A DNA stretch of 64,000 bases, from the NCBI GenBank assembly GCA_013076295.1, contig RQOL01000762.1:1-64000 (forward strand), written 5' to 3'. Position 1 is the first letter of the stretch. Each line of letters begins with the position of its first letter. The translations under genes and the position numbers were made by a program. Below, piece after piece: positions 39,701 through 51,859 of the stretch. Origin of the DNA: Sanderia malayensis (lineage: Eukaryota; Cnidaria; Scyphozoa; Semaeostomeae; Pelagiidae). The notes below the pieces were generated by a model that worked only from the letters and a program-made list of their open reading frames with translations, did no database searches and was not told the DNA's origin.

Positions 39701-42238
39701 CTGTGACTGATTCAAGTACACCATTTTTATTTGTTTTCCGTGATATTAACATTAAGTCCCACAATTTACACATGAATTGCCTTTATAAGCATGTAAAGCT
39801 GACTGATTGAAATACATATTTATTTACTTGTTTTCCGTGATATTTACTTTCATTGCCACAATTTACACATGAAATCACGTTAATACAGCTTATCCCCACT
39901 GATTGACTTACACCTTTTTTACTTGTTTTCCGTGATATTAACATTCATTCCCACAATTTACACATGAATCTACGTTAATAGAGCTAAACCTGACTAATTG
40001 AAATACACTTTTTTACTTGTTTTCCGTGATATTAACATTAATTTCTACAATTTACACATGAATTGACTTTATAAACATGTAAAACTGACTGATTAAAATA
40101 CACCTTTTTTACTTATTTTCCGTGATATTAACATTAATTCCCACAATTCACATATGAATCCACGTTAATAAAGGTAAAGTTGACTGATTGAAATTCACCC
40201 TTTTCACTTTTTTCCGTGATATTAACATTTATTCCCACAATTTACACATAAATTAACGTAAATACAGGGAAAACTGATTGATTGAAATACACTCCTTTTA
40301 CTTGTTTTCTGTGATATTAACATTCATTCCCACAATTTAGACAGGAATCCACGTTAATACAGCTAAAATTGACTGATTGAAATTCACCATTTTTACTTCT
40401 TTTCCGTAATTTTATCATTCTTTCCCACAATTTACACATGAATTGACTTTATAAACATTTAAAACTGACTGAGTAAAGTACACCTGTTTTACTTGTTTTC
40501 CGTGATATTAACATTAATTCCCACAATTTACACATGAATTGCCTTTATAAACATGTAAAACTGTGACTGATTCAAGTACACCATTTTTATTTGTTTTCCG
40601 TGATATTAACATTAAGTCCCACAATTTACACATGAATTGCCTTTATAAGCATGTAAAGCTGACTGATTGAAATACATTTTTATTTACTTGTTTTCCGTGA
40701 TATTTACTTTCATTGCCACAATTTACACATGAAATCACGTTAATACAGCTTATCCTCACTGATTGACTTACACCTTTTTTACTTGTTTTCCGTGATATTA
40801 ACATTCATTCCCACAATTTACACATGAATCTACGGTAATAGAGCTAAACCTGACTAATTGAAATACACTTTTTTACTTGTTTTCCGTGATATTAACATTA
40901 ATTCCCACAATTTACACATGAATTGCCTTTATAAACATGTAAAACTGTGACTGATTCAAGTACACCATTTTTATTTGTTTTCCGTGATATTAACATTAAG
41001 TCCCACAATTTACACATGAATTGCCTTTATAAGCATGTAAAGCTGATTGATTGAAATACATATTTATTTACTTGTTTTCCGTGATATTTACTTTCATTGC
41101 CACAATTTACACATGAAATCACGTTAATACAGCTTATCCCCACTGATTGACTTACACCTTTTTTACTTGTTTTCCGTGATATTAACATTCATTCCCACAA
41201 TTTACACATGAATCTACGTTAATAGAGCTAAACCTGACTAATTGAAATACACTTTTTTACTTGTTTTCTGTGATATTAACATTAATTTCTACAATTTACA
41301 CATGAATTGACTTTATAAACATGTAAAACTGACTGATTAAAATACACCTTTTTTACTTATTTTCCGTGATATTAACATTAATTCCCACAATTCACATATG
41401 AATCCACGTTAATAAAGGTAAAGTTGACTGATTGAAATTCACCCTTTTCACTTTTTTCCGTGATATTAACATTTATTCCCACAATTTACACATAAATTAA
41501 CGTAAATACAGGGAAAACTGATTGATTGAAATACACTCCTTTTACTTGTTTTCTGTGATATTAACATTCATTCCCACAATTTAGACAGGAATCCACGTTA
41601 ATACAGCTAAAATTGACTGATTGAAATTCACCATTTTTACTTCTTTTCCGTAATTTTATCATTCTTTCCCACAATTTACACATGAATTGACTTTATAAAC
41701 ATTTAAAACTGACTGAGTAAAGTACACCTGTTTTACTTGTTTTCCGTGATATTAACATTAATTCCCACAATTTACACATGAAATGACTTGATAAACATGT
41801 AAATCCGACTGATTAACTTAAACCATTTTTATTTGTTTTCGTGATATTAACATTCATTCCCACTATTTAGACATGAATACACGTTAATACAGGTAAAATT
41901 GAATGATTTAAATTCACCCTTTTCACTTTTTTCCGTGATATTAACATTCATTCCCACTTTTTACACATGAATTAACGTAAATACATTGAAATCTGACTTA
42001 ATGAAATACACCATTTTTACTTGCTTTCCGTTATATTAACATTCATTCCCACAAATTACACATCAATCCACATTAAGACAGCTAATCCTGACTGATTGAC
42101 TTACGCCACTTTTACTTGTTTTCCGTGATATTAACATTAATTCCCACAATTTACACATGAATTGCCTTTATAAACATATAAAACTGTGACTGATTCAAGT
42201 ACACCATTTTTACTTGTTTTCCGTGATATTAACATTAA
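33757..42238 (+). repeat. 95-bp satellite array, block 2
   Basis: Same monomer family and orientation as block 1. The part at 34600-38488 is a copy of about 13832-17720 (offset about 20768). The 39199-41660 part is built of 384-bp tetramers arranged in a 1244-bp unit. The 41880-42238 part matches 19250-19560. At 33850-33890 there is a short irregularity where TTCATGTTAATTG-type sequence partly duplicates. No gene is present. Confidence 0.97.
39199..41660 (+). repeat. 1244-bp higher-order repeat containing 384-bp tetramers
   Basis: AATCTACGKTAATAGAGC markers at 39199, 39583 and 39967 (384-bp steps) recur at 40827 and 41211. The variant AATCTACGGTAATAGAG at 39583 recurs at 40827, an offset of 1244 bp, or 13 monomers. 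Both copies are close to identical, suggesting recent unequal exchange. The related single block at 18147-19300 is their older sister. Confidence 0.8.
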
Positions 42239-42280
42239 GGCCCCGGTTAAACGTCGTGCTTGTCATGTGCCGAACCTAAT
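42239..42280 (+). repeat. Left terminal inverted repeat
   Basis: 42 bp, perfectly complementary to 45494-45535. Positions 42246-42275 are repeated in direct orientation at 42408-42437, and 42246-42270 is nearly complementary to 42292-42316. The transposase/Myb complex is expected to bind here. Confidence 0.95.
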
Positions 42281-42437
42281 TGCTGAATAAAGCACATGAA
42301 AAGCACGACGTCTAACCTAATTAGGTTCGACAGAATCGATTAGGCGCGGCAGAACGGCCCCGGCTCGACTGATGTTGTCGTGCTACACGGCAGAAGCGCG
42401 ACACTACGTTAAACGTCGTGCTTGTCATGTGCCGAAC
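42246..42437. repeat. Palindromic subterminal region of the Harbinger element
   Basis: Three related blocks lie in the first 200 bp. A 30-bp block at 42246-42275 recurs exactly at 42408-42437. A reverse-complement version (about 25 bp, two mismatches) lies at 42292-42316 and is followed by the perfect 10-bp palindrome CCTAATTAGG (42315-42326 region). The left end can therefore fold into a long hairpin by itself. No such extended structure is evident at the right end, which has only a short partial copy (about 45432-45453). Confidence 0.85.
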
Positions 42438-42631
42438 TGAATGCATAAATTTATTTCTAGTATCTTTGAAGCCAAAACGAGGCCAGGCATGCGCAGATTT
42501 GACTGTAAAATAGGCGCCAAAAGAAAAGAGCCTCAAAGGTTTTGTTTGTTGTAGAGACTAAAGATTGTCCATTGTCAGCTCAGCTGTTATTCGTTGTTTA
42601 ATTACACTTTTCGATTAAAATCCGTCAAATC

Positions 42632-43995
42632 ATGGCCTCTTGTTCGAAGAATATTGACGATTGCGAGTCTTGCATGAAGCAGACGAAATATATTTGTATA
42701 ATTTGCGGTATACCAGTCTGCACTGCTTGTTCTCTCGAAGAACTAGATGAAGACACCAGAGGTTGGGTTGCATGTAGAAGTGTGGGCTATTGCTCAGCTT
42801 GCAAGTACGAACAACTGAATTCGATTCCATCAAGGTATGTTTTTCATTTATAGCCCATTTCTTTAAAATATAACCTGTTTTTCAATGCAGTGTATGCTAT
42901 CCAATGTGGAAACCCTATATTAGCACTGGCAAATCGAACGTTGTCTAAAAATTTATGAACATAATTTTGAATAAAAAAACAAATTAATCATTAGTCATGT
43001 CATGCTTAGCATGACCTCTAGTTTCATCTGCATGGCATCCAACTTTGCCACTGACTATAACCAGACATGTTCTTGTATGTTTCAGCAATAACAGTAATAA
43101 TGCAGATGAAGAATTGGACATTGAAGATGATGACACTGATGATTCTCCACCCGCAAAAAAGAAGAAGCCAAACAAGAAATCAGGCAGAAAAACAACTTGG
43201 CCTGAGACTTTGCTTAATGATTTCATTGACATCATTGTATCAGATGAATATTTAAAGAAAAGATTAATTTTTCAAAATGTTAAAAATCAAAAGAATGCTG
43301 AAATCTATGAGAAAGTCCTGAAAGAACTAAAGAAGCGTCTAAGTGCTAGAAATGAAGAGTGTAACTACACAGTCATCCAGCTCCGCAACAAATTCAAGAA
43401 AACGGTTTCAGAGTGCAAAAAGGCTGCTCTTGTGATGAAAACTGCCAGCGGCATTAAAAGGTTTCAAGAAGAAAAGAACTATGGGGCTTGGTTCAATCAA
43501 CTGTTTGCCTTAGTAAAGACAAGGGAAAGTTGCCAGCCAGATCAAGCCATTGAACCAGGAGAGCAGTCTCTAAATTCATCAGTATCTGGAAATTCAATTG
43601 ACTCACAAGAAGATTTTTTTGTTCCTGTGAAAAAAGATGCCAAGAAAAACTCTTCTAAGGAGAAGCAGTCACAAGAGTTGCTGGAAATCATGAAACAATT
43701 GGTTCAGAAAGATCCCATGGCTGATTTTTTAAAATATGCAAGAGAGCAAGAAGAACGAGACAGGCAGCATGAGCTTGCCCTGGTAAAGTTGTTGTCAGGC
43801 CAACAATCAATGCCATCTCAGCCACAGCCAATCAGTTATCATCAAGGATATGTTAATCAGCCCAACCACCAACAATCTAGCCCTAATGACTTGACCTATG
43901 GCTTGGCTGGTCAAGGGTCTTCTTCTCTTGGAAGCTTCATGCATGAGCTGAATGACTTTAGCACCATATCCACAGACAATATAACAAAACTGTAA
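42632..43995 (+). CDS. Harbinger zinc-finger/Myb-SANT-like DNA-binding protein (spliced)
   Basis: Two exons. Exon 1 is 42632-42834, with the ATG in a good context (ATCATGG) and donor AAG/GTATGT. Exon 2 is 43086-43995, with acceptor TTTCAG/C. Joining them keeps the frame through a split Ser codon and gives 370 residues. Residues 1-60 form a Cys-rich finger with repeated C-x2-C pairs (Cys11/14, 22/25, 30/33, 54/57). An acidic stretch follows (about 75-88), then a basic KKKKPNKKSGRK that may be a nuclear signal, and a Myb/SANT or trihelix-like domain (about 104-212, starting TTWPETLLNDFIDII). Next come a Ser-rich linker, a charged helix (EQEERDRQHELALVKLL) and a Gln/Pro/Ser-rich tail. In characterised Harbinger elements the Myb-like partner binds the terminal repeats and brings the transposase to the nucleus. 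The gene model rests on splice signals and needs RNA support. Confidence 0.8.
42835..43085 (+). other. Predicted intron of the Myb-like gene
   Basis: 251 bp beginning GTATGT and ending TTTGTATGTTTCAG, AT-rich compared with the exons. Without removing it, exon 1 would stop at 42851-42853 after ten extra residues. An alternative unspliced start at 43045 would lose the zinc finger. Confidence 0.75.
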
Positions 43996-44048
43996 AATTT
44001 GTAATTATAAAGTCAAAAATGTTGTAAAACTTCAAAATAGAGCATCCT

Positions 44049-45371
44049 TTATGTGTCCTTCTTCTTGGCCAAAGCCAATTCTTTTGCCAGTTTGGATTCA
44101 AGTGTTTTCCTTATTTTAGCTGCCTTGTTTTCATGACCATCAAAAATCTTTCGACTTGTAGTCATCAGAAGAAGATCTTTTATTGTCTCTCTGTTCCTTC
44201 TTTGGCCTGTTGTTGGATCAGTTGATAAATCCAGCTTTGCAGGTAATGTATCTCCACAATCCAAGCAAATATTATGAAGAACTAAGCAGGCCAAGGTTGC
44301 AATTTTCGTCTCATATGGATAGCTCTCAGATTTGCGCAGCAAGAACCTCCATCTGCCTTTTAATTGGCCAAATGCCCCCTCTACGACCATGCGGGCACGA
44401 CTAAGTCGGTAGTTGAAATACCTTTCCTTCTTACTCAATACTGCATTAGTATATGGTTTCATGAGAAAGGATTCAAAGGGAAAGGCAGAATCTCCAAGAA
44501 TCAGAGGTGGAATCTGAACACCATCTACCTCTTGACAAATGTCTGGAAAGAATTTTCCATCTTTAATCCTGCTCCACAATGAGGTTGACTGCAGAATAAT
44601 AGAATCATGGGAGTTTCCAGGGAAACCACAACTCCCCCAAATGAAACGATACTTTGCATCAACCAAAGCCATCAGCACCACCGAATAGAAATTTTTAAAG
44701 TTGTGGTACTCCTTCCGAGAACTTTGACCACCAGGTGGGCACTTTATGGGAATATGGCATCCATCAACAGCTGCCCAGCTGCAAGGAAATTGCCAAAACT
44801 CCTCCATGTCTAAGATTTTGCGCTGAAATTCATCTTCAGTTTTTGGCATATGATTTGAGACATATTGTCCCCAAAGACAAGAAACGATTGCCTGGTTAAC
44901 CTCATTCACAATTTTAGTCACAGTGGAGCGTGCGAGGCCTACCATTTCTGCAATACTATATAGGTAGTCTCCTCTACCAAGGCGATATAGGCAGATAGCT
45001 AAGCGAACTTCAGGAGAAATAGGCTCTTCAGTTACTGTCTGTCTTTGAAGGTGTGGTCTAATTTTGGCTAGTATGACTTCAAATGTTGCTCTTGACACTC
45101 GCAAAGTTTGCTTGAATCGTTTGTTGTCGTACGTAAACCAGACTTTGTCCCACCATCCTGTGTTTCGTGACAACCTTCTGCATGACCTTATCCGTGTTTT
45201 TGGCTCGTTATTCTTAAAAAAGAGCATAGCTGCCAAGAGAAGAGACTTCAAATTAAGCAATCTTTGCTGTACGATAATTGCCATCCCTTTTATCAACAAC
45301 TGTCGACGTTTTCGACGCTTAGATATTACGTTTTTCAACAACAACAATTTAGATCGATCAATTACCGCCAT
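44049..45371 (-). CDS. PIF/Harbinger DDE transposase
   Basis: Single-exon frame of 440 residues from the ATG at 45371 (AAAAAATGG context). The frame is open a further 18 codons upstream but has no ATG there. An N-terminal basic region is followed by a helix-turn-helix-like segment (about 119-158, with ISPEVRLAICLYRLGRGDYL). The DDE nuclease domain is recognisable by AAVDGCHIPI (Asp203), LILGDSAFP (Asp294) and MVVEGAFGQLKGRWR (Glu331), the three metal-binding acids of the DDE_4/Harbinger nuclease family. GSCGFPGNSHD and LVLHNICL are also typical. It cuts the element ends and integrates at TWA sites, making 3-bp duplications. All catalytic residues are present, so it may be active together with the convergent Myb-like gene. 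Confidence 0.93.
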   Translation of the reverse strand: MAVIDRSKLLLLKNVISKRRKRRQLLIKGMAIIVQQRLLNLKSLLLAAMLFFKNNEPKTRIRSCRRLSRNTGWWDKVWFTYDNKRFKQTLRVSRATFEVILAKIRPHLQRQTVTEEPISPEVRLAICLYRLGRGDYLYSIAEMVGLARSTVTKIVNEVNQAIVSCLWGQYVSNHMPKTEDEFQRKILDMEEFWQFPCSWAAVDGCHIPIKCPPGGQSSRKEYHNFKNFYSVVLMALVDAKYRFIWGSCGFPGNSHDSIILQSTSLWSRIKDGKFFPDICQEVDGVQIPPLILGDSAFPFESFLMKPYTNAVLSKKERYFNYRLSRARMVVEGAFGQLKGRWRFLLRKSESYPYETKIATLACLVLHNICLDCGDTLPAKLDLSTDPTTGQRRNRETIKDLLLMTTSRKIFDGHENKAAKIRKTLESKLAKELALAKKKDT

Positions 45372-45493
45372 TTTTTCAAGTTGATTCGAAGCGGTTGCTT
45401 GGATACAAAAAGAATCGAGCTTCAATCGGTGAATTAGGTTCGACGTTTAACCTGGTGTCGCGCTGGAGTCGCGCTCTTGCCGAGCTTAATCAT

Positions 45494-45535
45494 ATTAGGT
45501 TCGGCACATGACAAGCACGACGTTTAACCGGGGCC
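45494..45535 (-). repeat. Right terminal inverted repeat
   Basis: 42 bp, the exact reverse complement of 42239-42280, followed by the TAA duplication. Just inside, 45432-45453 carries a partial copy (AATTAGGTTCGACGTTTAAC). Confidence 0.95.
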
Positions 45536-48500
45536 TAAGTCCCACAATTTACACATGAATCCACCTAAATACAGCTAGTCCTGACTGATTGAATCACACT
45601 TTTTTTACTTGTTTTCCGTAATTTTAAAATTTTTTCCCACACTTTACACGTGAATTGACTTTATAAACATTTAAAACTGACTAATTGAAATACACCTTTT
45701 TTACTTTTTTCCCGTGATATTGACGTTCATTCACACAACTTACACATGAATTGACTTTATATACATGTAAAACTGACTGATTGAAATACACCATTTTTAC
45801 TTGTTTTCCGTGATATTAATATTAAATCCCACAGAATACACATGAATCTACGTTAATAGAGCTAAACCTGACTAATTGAAATACACCTTTTTCAATTGTT
45901 TTCCGTGATATTAACTTTCATTCCCACAATTTACACATGAATCTACGGTAATACAGGTAAAATTGACTGATTGAAATTCACCTTTTTCACTTTTTTCCGT
46001 GATATTAACATTCATTCCCACAATTTACACATGATTTGACAAAAATACTGGGCAAACTGACTGATTGAAAAACACCATTTTTACTTGTTTTCCGTGATAT
46101 TAACAATACTTCCCACAATTTACACATAAATTGACTTTATAAACATTTAAAACTGACTAATTGAAATACACCTTTTTTCTTTTTCAAGTGATATTTTCGT
46201 TCATTCCCACAATTTAGACTTAAATCCACGTTAATACAGCAAAAATTAACTGATTGAAATATACCCTTTTTCCTTTTCTTCCGTGATGTTAACATTCAAT
46301 CCCACAATTTACACATGAAACCACCTTAACACAGCTAGTCCTGACTGATTCAATTACCCTTGTTTTACTTGTTTTCCGTGATATTAACATTCATTCCCAC
46401 AATTTACGCATGAATCTACGTTAATACAGGTAAAATTGACTGATTGAAAATCACCCTTTTCACTTTTTTCCGTGATATTAACATTCATTCCCACACTTTA
46501 CACATGAATTGACGAAAATACTGGGCAAACTGACTGATTGAATAACACCATTTTTACTTGTTTTCCGTGATATTAAAATTAATTCCCACAATTGATACAT
46601 AAATTGACTTTTTATACATTTAAAACTGACTAATTGAAATGCACCTTTTTTTACTTTTTTCCGTGATATTAGCATTCATTCCCACAATTTACACATGAAT
46701 TGACTTTATGTACAGGTAAAACTGACTGATTGAAATTCATCCTTTTTACTTTTTCCAGTGATATTAACCTTCATTCCCACAATTTACACATGAATTGACT
46801 TCATAAAAAGGTAAAACTGACTGTTTGCAATACACCATTTTTACTTGTTTTCCGGGATATTTAAATTCATTCCCACATTTTACACATGAATCCACGTTAA
46901 TACAGCTAAAACTCATTGATTGAAATTCACCCTTTTTACTTTTGTTCCGTGATATTAACATTCATTCCCACAATTTACACATAAATCCAAGTTAATACAG
47001 GTAAAATGGACTTATTGAAATTCACCCTTTTCACTTTTTTCCGTGATATTAACATTCATTCCCACAATTTACACATGAATCCACCTTAATACAGCGAATC
47101 CTGATTGATTGAATTACACCTTTTTTAAATCTTTTCCGTGATTTTAAAATTCTTTCCCACAATTTACACACGAATTAACGTAAACACAGGTGACACTGGC
47201 TGATTGAAATGCACCATTTTTACTTGTTTTCTGTGATATTAACATTCAAGCCCAAAATTTACACATTAATTGACTTAGATACATGTAAAACCCACTGATT
47301 GAAATACACTTTTTTCACTTGTTTTCCGTGATATTGACGTTCATTCCCAGAATTTAGACATAACTCCACGTTAATACAGCTAAAATTGACTGATTGAAAT
47401 ACACCCTTTTTACTTTTGTTCCGTGATATTAACATTCATTCCCACAATTTACGCATGAATCTACGTTAATACAGGTAAAATTGACTGATTGAAATTCACC
47501 TTTTTCACTTTTTTCCGTGATATTAACATTCATTCCCACAATTTACACATGAATTGACGAAAATACTGGGCAAACTGACTGATTGAATAACACAATTTTT
47601 ACTTTTTTTCCGTGATATTAAAATTAATTCCCACAATTGACACATAAATTGACTTTATAAACATTTATAACTGACTAATTGAAATACACTTTTTTACTTG
47701 TTTTCCGTGATATTAACATTCATTCCCACAATTTACGCAGAAATCCCGAGTAATACAGCTAAAGTTGACGATTGAAATACACCCTTTTTACTTTTGTTCC
47801 GTGATATTAACATTCATTCCCACAATTTACACATGAATCTACAGGTAATACAGGTAAAATTGACTGATTGAAATTCACCTTTTTCACTTTTTTCCGTGAT
47901 ATTAACATTCATTCCCACAATTTACACATGATTTGACAAAATTACTGGGCAAACTGACTGATTGAATAACACCATTTTTACTTGTTTTCCGTGATATTAA
48001 CCATAATTCCCACAATTTACACATAAATTGACTTTATTTACAGGTACAACTGACTGATTGAAATACACCTTTTTTTACTTGTTTTCCAGGATATTTACAT
48101 TCATTCCCACATTTTACACATGAATCCACGTTAATACAGCTAAAATTGACTGATTGAAATACACCCTTTTTACTTTTTTCTTTGATATTAACATTCATTC
48201 CCACAATTTACACATGAAACCACTATAACACAGCTAGTCCTGACTGATTCAATTACCCTTGTTTTACTTGTTTTCCGTGATTTTAACATTAATTCCCACA
48301 CTTTACACATGAATTTAACTTTATATACAGGTAAAACTGACTGATTGAAATACACCATTTTTACTTGTTTTCCGTGATATTAATATTAAATCCCACAGAA
48401 TACACATGAATCTACGTTAATAGAGCTATACCTGACTAATTGAAATACACCTTTTTCAATTGTTTTCCGTGATATTAACTTTCATTCCCACAATTTACAC

Positions 48501-51500
48501 ATGAATTGACTTTATAAACATGTAAAACTGACTGATTGAAATACACCTTTTTTTTTGTTTTCCGCGATTTTAAAATTCTTTCCCACAATTTACACACGAA
48601 TTAACGTAAAAACAGGTGACACTGGCTGATTGAAATGCACCATTTTTACTTTTTTTCCGTGATATTAACATTCATGCCCAAAATTTACACATTAATTGAC
48701 TTAGATACATGTAAAGCTGACTGATTGAAATACACTTTTTTCACTTGTTTTCCGTTATATTAACATTCATTCCTACAATTTACACATGAATCCACGTTAA
48801 TACAGAGAAAACCGACTGATTGAAATACACCATTTTTACTTGTTTTCCGTGATATTAACATTCATTCCCACAATTTACGCAGAAATCCCGAGTAATACAG
48901 CTAAAGTTGACGATTGAAATACACCCTTTTTACTTTTGTTCCGTGATATTAACATTCATTCCCACAATTTACACATGAATCTACAGGTAATACAGGTAAA
49001 ATTGACTGATTGAAATTCACCTTTTTCACTTTTTTCCGTGATATTAACATTCATTCCCACAATTTACACATGATTTGACAAAATTACTGGGCAAACTGAC
49101 TGATTGAATAACACCATTTTTACTTGTTTTCCGTGATATTAACATTAATTCCCACAATTTACACATAAATTGACTTTATTTACAGGTACAACTGACTGAT
49201 TGAAATACACCTTTTTTTACTTGTTTTCCAGGATATTTACATTCATTCCCACATTTTACACATGAATCCACGTTAATACAGCTAAAATTGACTCATTGAA
49301 ATTCACCCTTTTTACATTTTCCCGTGATACTAACATTCATTCCCACAATTTACACATGAATTGACGAAAATACTGGGAAAACTGACTGATTGAATAACAC
49401 CATTTTTATTTGTTTTCCGTGATATTAACAATACTTTCCACAATTTACACATAAATTGACTTTATAAACATTTAAAACTGACTAATTGAAATACACCTTT
49501 TTTACTTTTTTCCGTGATATTTTCGTTCATTCCCACAATATAGACTTAAATCCACGTTAATACAGCAAAAATTAACTGATTGAAATACACCCTTTTTCCT
49601 TTTCTTCCGTGATGTTAACATTCAATCCCACAATTTACAGATGAATTGACTTTATATACATGTAAAACTGACTGATTGAAATACTCCCTTTTTACTTTTT
49701 TCCGTGATATTAACATTCATTCCCACAATTTACACATGAAACCACCTTAACACAGCTAGTCCTGACTGATTCAATTACCCTTGTCTTACTTGTTTTCCGT
49801 GATTTTAACATAAATTCCCACAATTTAAACATGAATTAACTTTATATACAGGTAAAACTGACTGATTGAAATACACCATTTTTACTTGTTTTCCGTGATA
49901 TTAACATTAAATCCCACAGAATACACATGAATCTACGTTAATAGAGCTAAACCTGACTAATTGAAATAAATCTTTTTCAATTGTTTTCCGTGATATTAAC
50001 TTTCATTCCCACAATTTACACATGAATTGACTTTATAAACATGTAAAACTGACTGATTGAAATACACCTTTTTTTCTTGTTTTCCGTGATATTAACATTT
50101 ATTCCCACAATTTACACATAAATCCGAGTTAATACAGCGAATCCTGATTGATTGAATTACACCTTTTTTACATCTTTTCCGTGATTTTAAAATTCTTTCC
50201 CACAAGTTACACACGAATTAACGTAAAAACAGGTGACACTGGCTGATTGAAATGCACCATTTGTACTTGTTTTCTGTGATATTAACATTCAAGCCCAAAA
50301 TTTACACATAATTGACTTAGATACATGTAAAACTGACTGATTGAAATACACTTTTTTCACTTGTTTTCCGTGATATTGACGTTCATTCCCACAATTCAGA
50401 CATAAATCCACGTTAATACAGCTAAAATTGACTGATTGTGAAATACACCCTTTTTACTTTTGTTCCGTGATATTAACATTCATTCCCACAATTTACGCAT
50501 GAATCTACGTTAATACAGGTAAAATTGACTGATTGAAATTCACCCTTTTCACTTTTTCCCGTGATATTAACATTCATTCTCACAATTTACACATAAATCC
50601 ACGTTAATACAGGTAAAATGGACTGATTGAAATTCATCCTTTTCACTTTTTTCCGTGATATTAACATTCATTCCCACAATTTACACATGAATCCACATTA
50701 ATACAGTGAATCCTGATTGATTGAATTACACCTTTTTTACATCTTTTCCGTGATTTTAAAATTCTTTCCCACAATTTACACACGAATTAACGTAAAAACA
50801 GGTGACACTGGCTGATTGAAATGCACCATTTTTACTTTTTTTCCGTGATATTAACATTCATGCCCAAAATTTACACATTAATTGACTTAGATACATGTAA
50901 AACTGACTGATTGAAATACACTTTTTTCACTTGTTTTCCGTTATATTAACATTCATTCCTACAATTTACACATGAATCCAGGTTAATACAGAGAAAACCG
51001 ACTGATTGAAATACGCCATTTTTACTTGTTTTCCGTGATATTAACATTCATTCCCACAATTTACGCAGAAATCCCGAGTAATACATCTAAAGTTGACGAT
51101 TGAAATACACCCTTTTTACTTTTGTTCCGTGATATTAACATTCATTCCCACAATTTACACATGAATCTACGGTAATACAGGTAAAATTGACTGATTGAAA
51201 TTCACCTTTTTCACTTTTTTCCGTGATATTAACATTCATTCCCACAATTTACACATGATTTGACAAAAATATTGGGCAAACTGACTGATTGAATAACACC
51301 ATTTTTACTTGTTTTCCGTGATATTAACATTAATTCCCACAATTTACACATAAATTGACTTTATATACAGGTACAACTGACTGATTGAAATACACCTTTT
51401 TTTACTTGTTTTCCAGGATATTTACATTCATTCCCACATTTTACACATGAATCCACGTTAATACAGCTAAAATTGACTCATTGAAATTCACCCTTTTTAC

Positions 51501-51859
51501 TTTTTCCCGTGATACTAACATTCATTCCCACAATTTACACATGAATTGACGAAAATACTGGGCAAACTGACTGATTGAATAACACCATTTTTACTTGTTT
51601 TCCGTGATATTAACAATACTTCCCACAATTTACACATAAATTGACTTTATAAACATTTAAAACTGACTAATTGAAATACACCTTTTTTACTTTTTTCCGT
51701 GATATTTTCGTTCATTCCCACAATTTAGACTTAAATCCACGTTAATACAGCAAATATTAACTGATTGAAATACACCCTTTTTCCTTTTCTTCCGTGATGT
51801 TAACATTCAATCCCACAATTTACAGATGAATTGACTTTATATACATGTAAAACTGACTG
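45536..51859 (+). repeat. 95-bp satellite array, block 3
   Basis: Same satellite family. It is collinear with 57758 onward at an offset of 12222 bp as far as about 49270 (61490 on the other copy). After an extra 1.1-kb unit in block 4 the offset becomes about 13.35 kb. It is also related to 20.7-29 kb in block 1. It carries no solo LTR. No gene is present. Confidence 0.97.

Larger units (their letters stand above)
42239..45535. mobile_element. PIF/Harbinger DNA transposon, apparently intact
   Basis: A 3297-bp element with perfect 42-bp terminal inverted repeats (42239-42280 and 45494-45535, starting GGCCCCGGTTAAACG) and a 3-bp TAA target duplication (42236-42238, 45536-45538), the hallmark of PIF/Harbinger. 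It carries the two genes typical of the superfamily in convergent orientation: a Myb-like DNA-binding protein (plus strand) and a DDE transposase (minus strand), whose stop codons are only 53 bp apart. Both genes have intact reading frames and the ends are identical, so the copy looks young and possibly autonomous. Its GC content is clearly higher than that of the satellite around it. Confidence 0.95.

Noticed and set aside
45064..45384. 106-codon plus-strand frame opposite the Harbinger transposase
   Set aside because: Antisense shadow of the transposase N-terminus with no domain of its own.
45372..45425. Upstream extension of the transposase frame by 18 codons
   Set aside because: There is no ATG there; the first ATG in the frame is at 45371 in a good initiation context.
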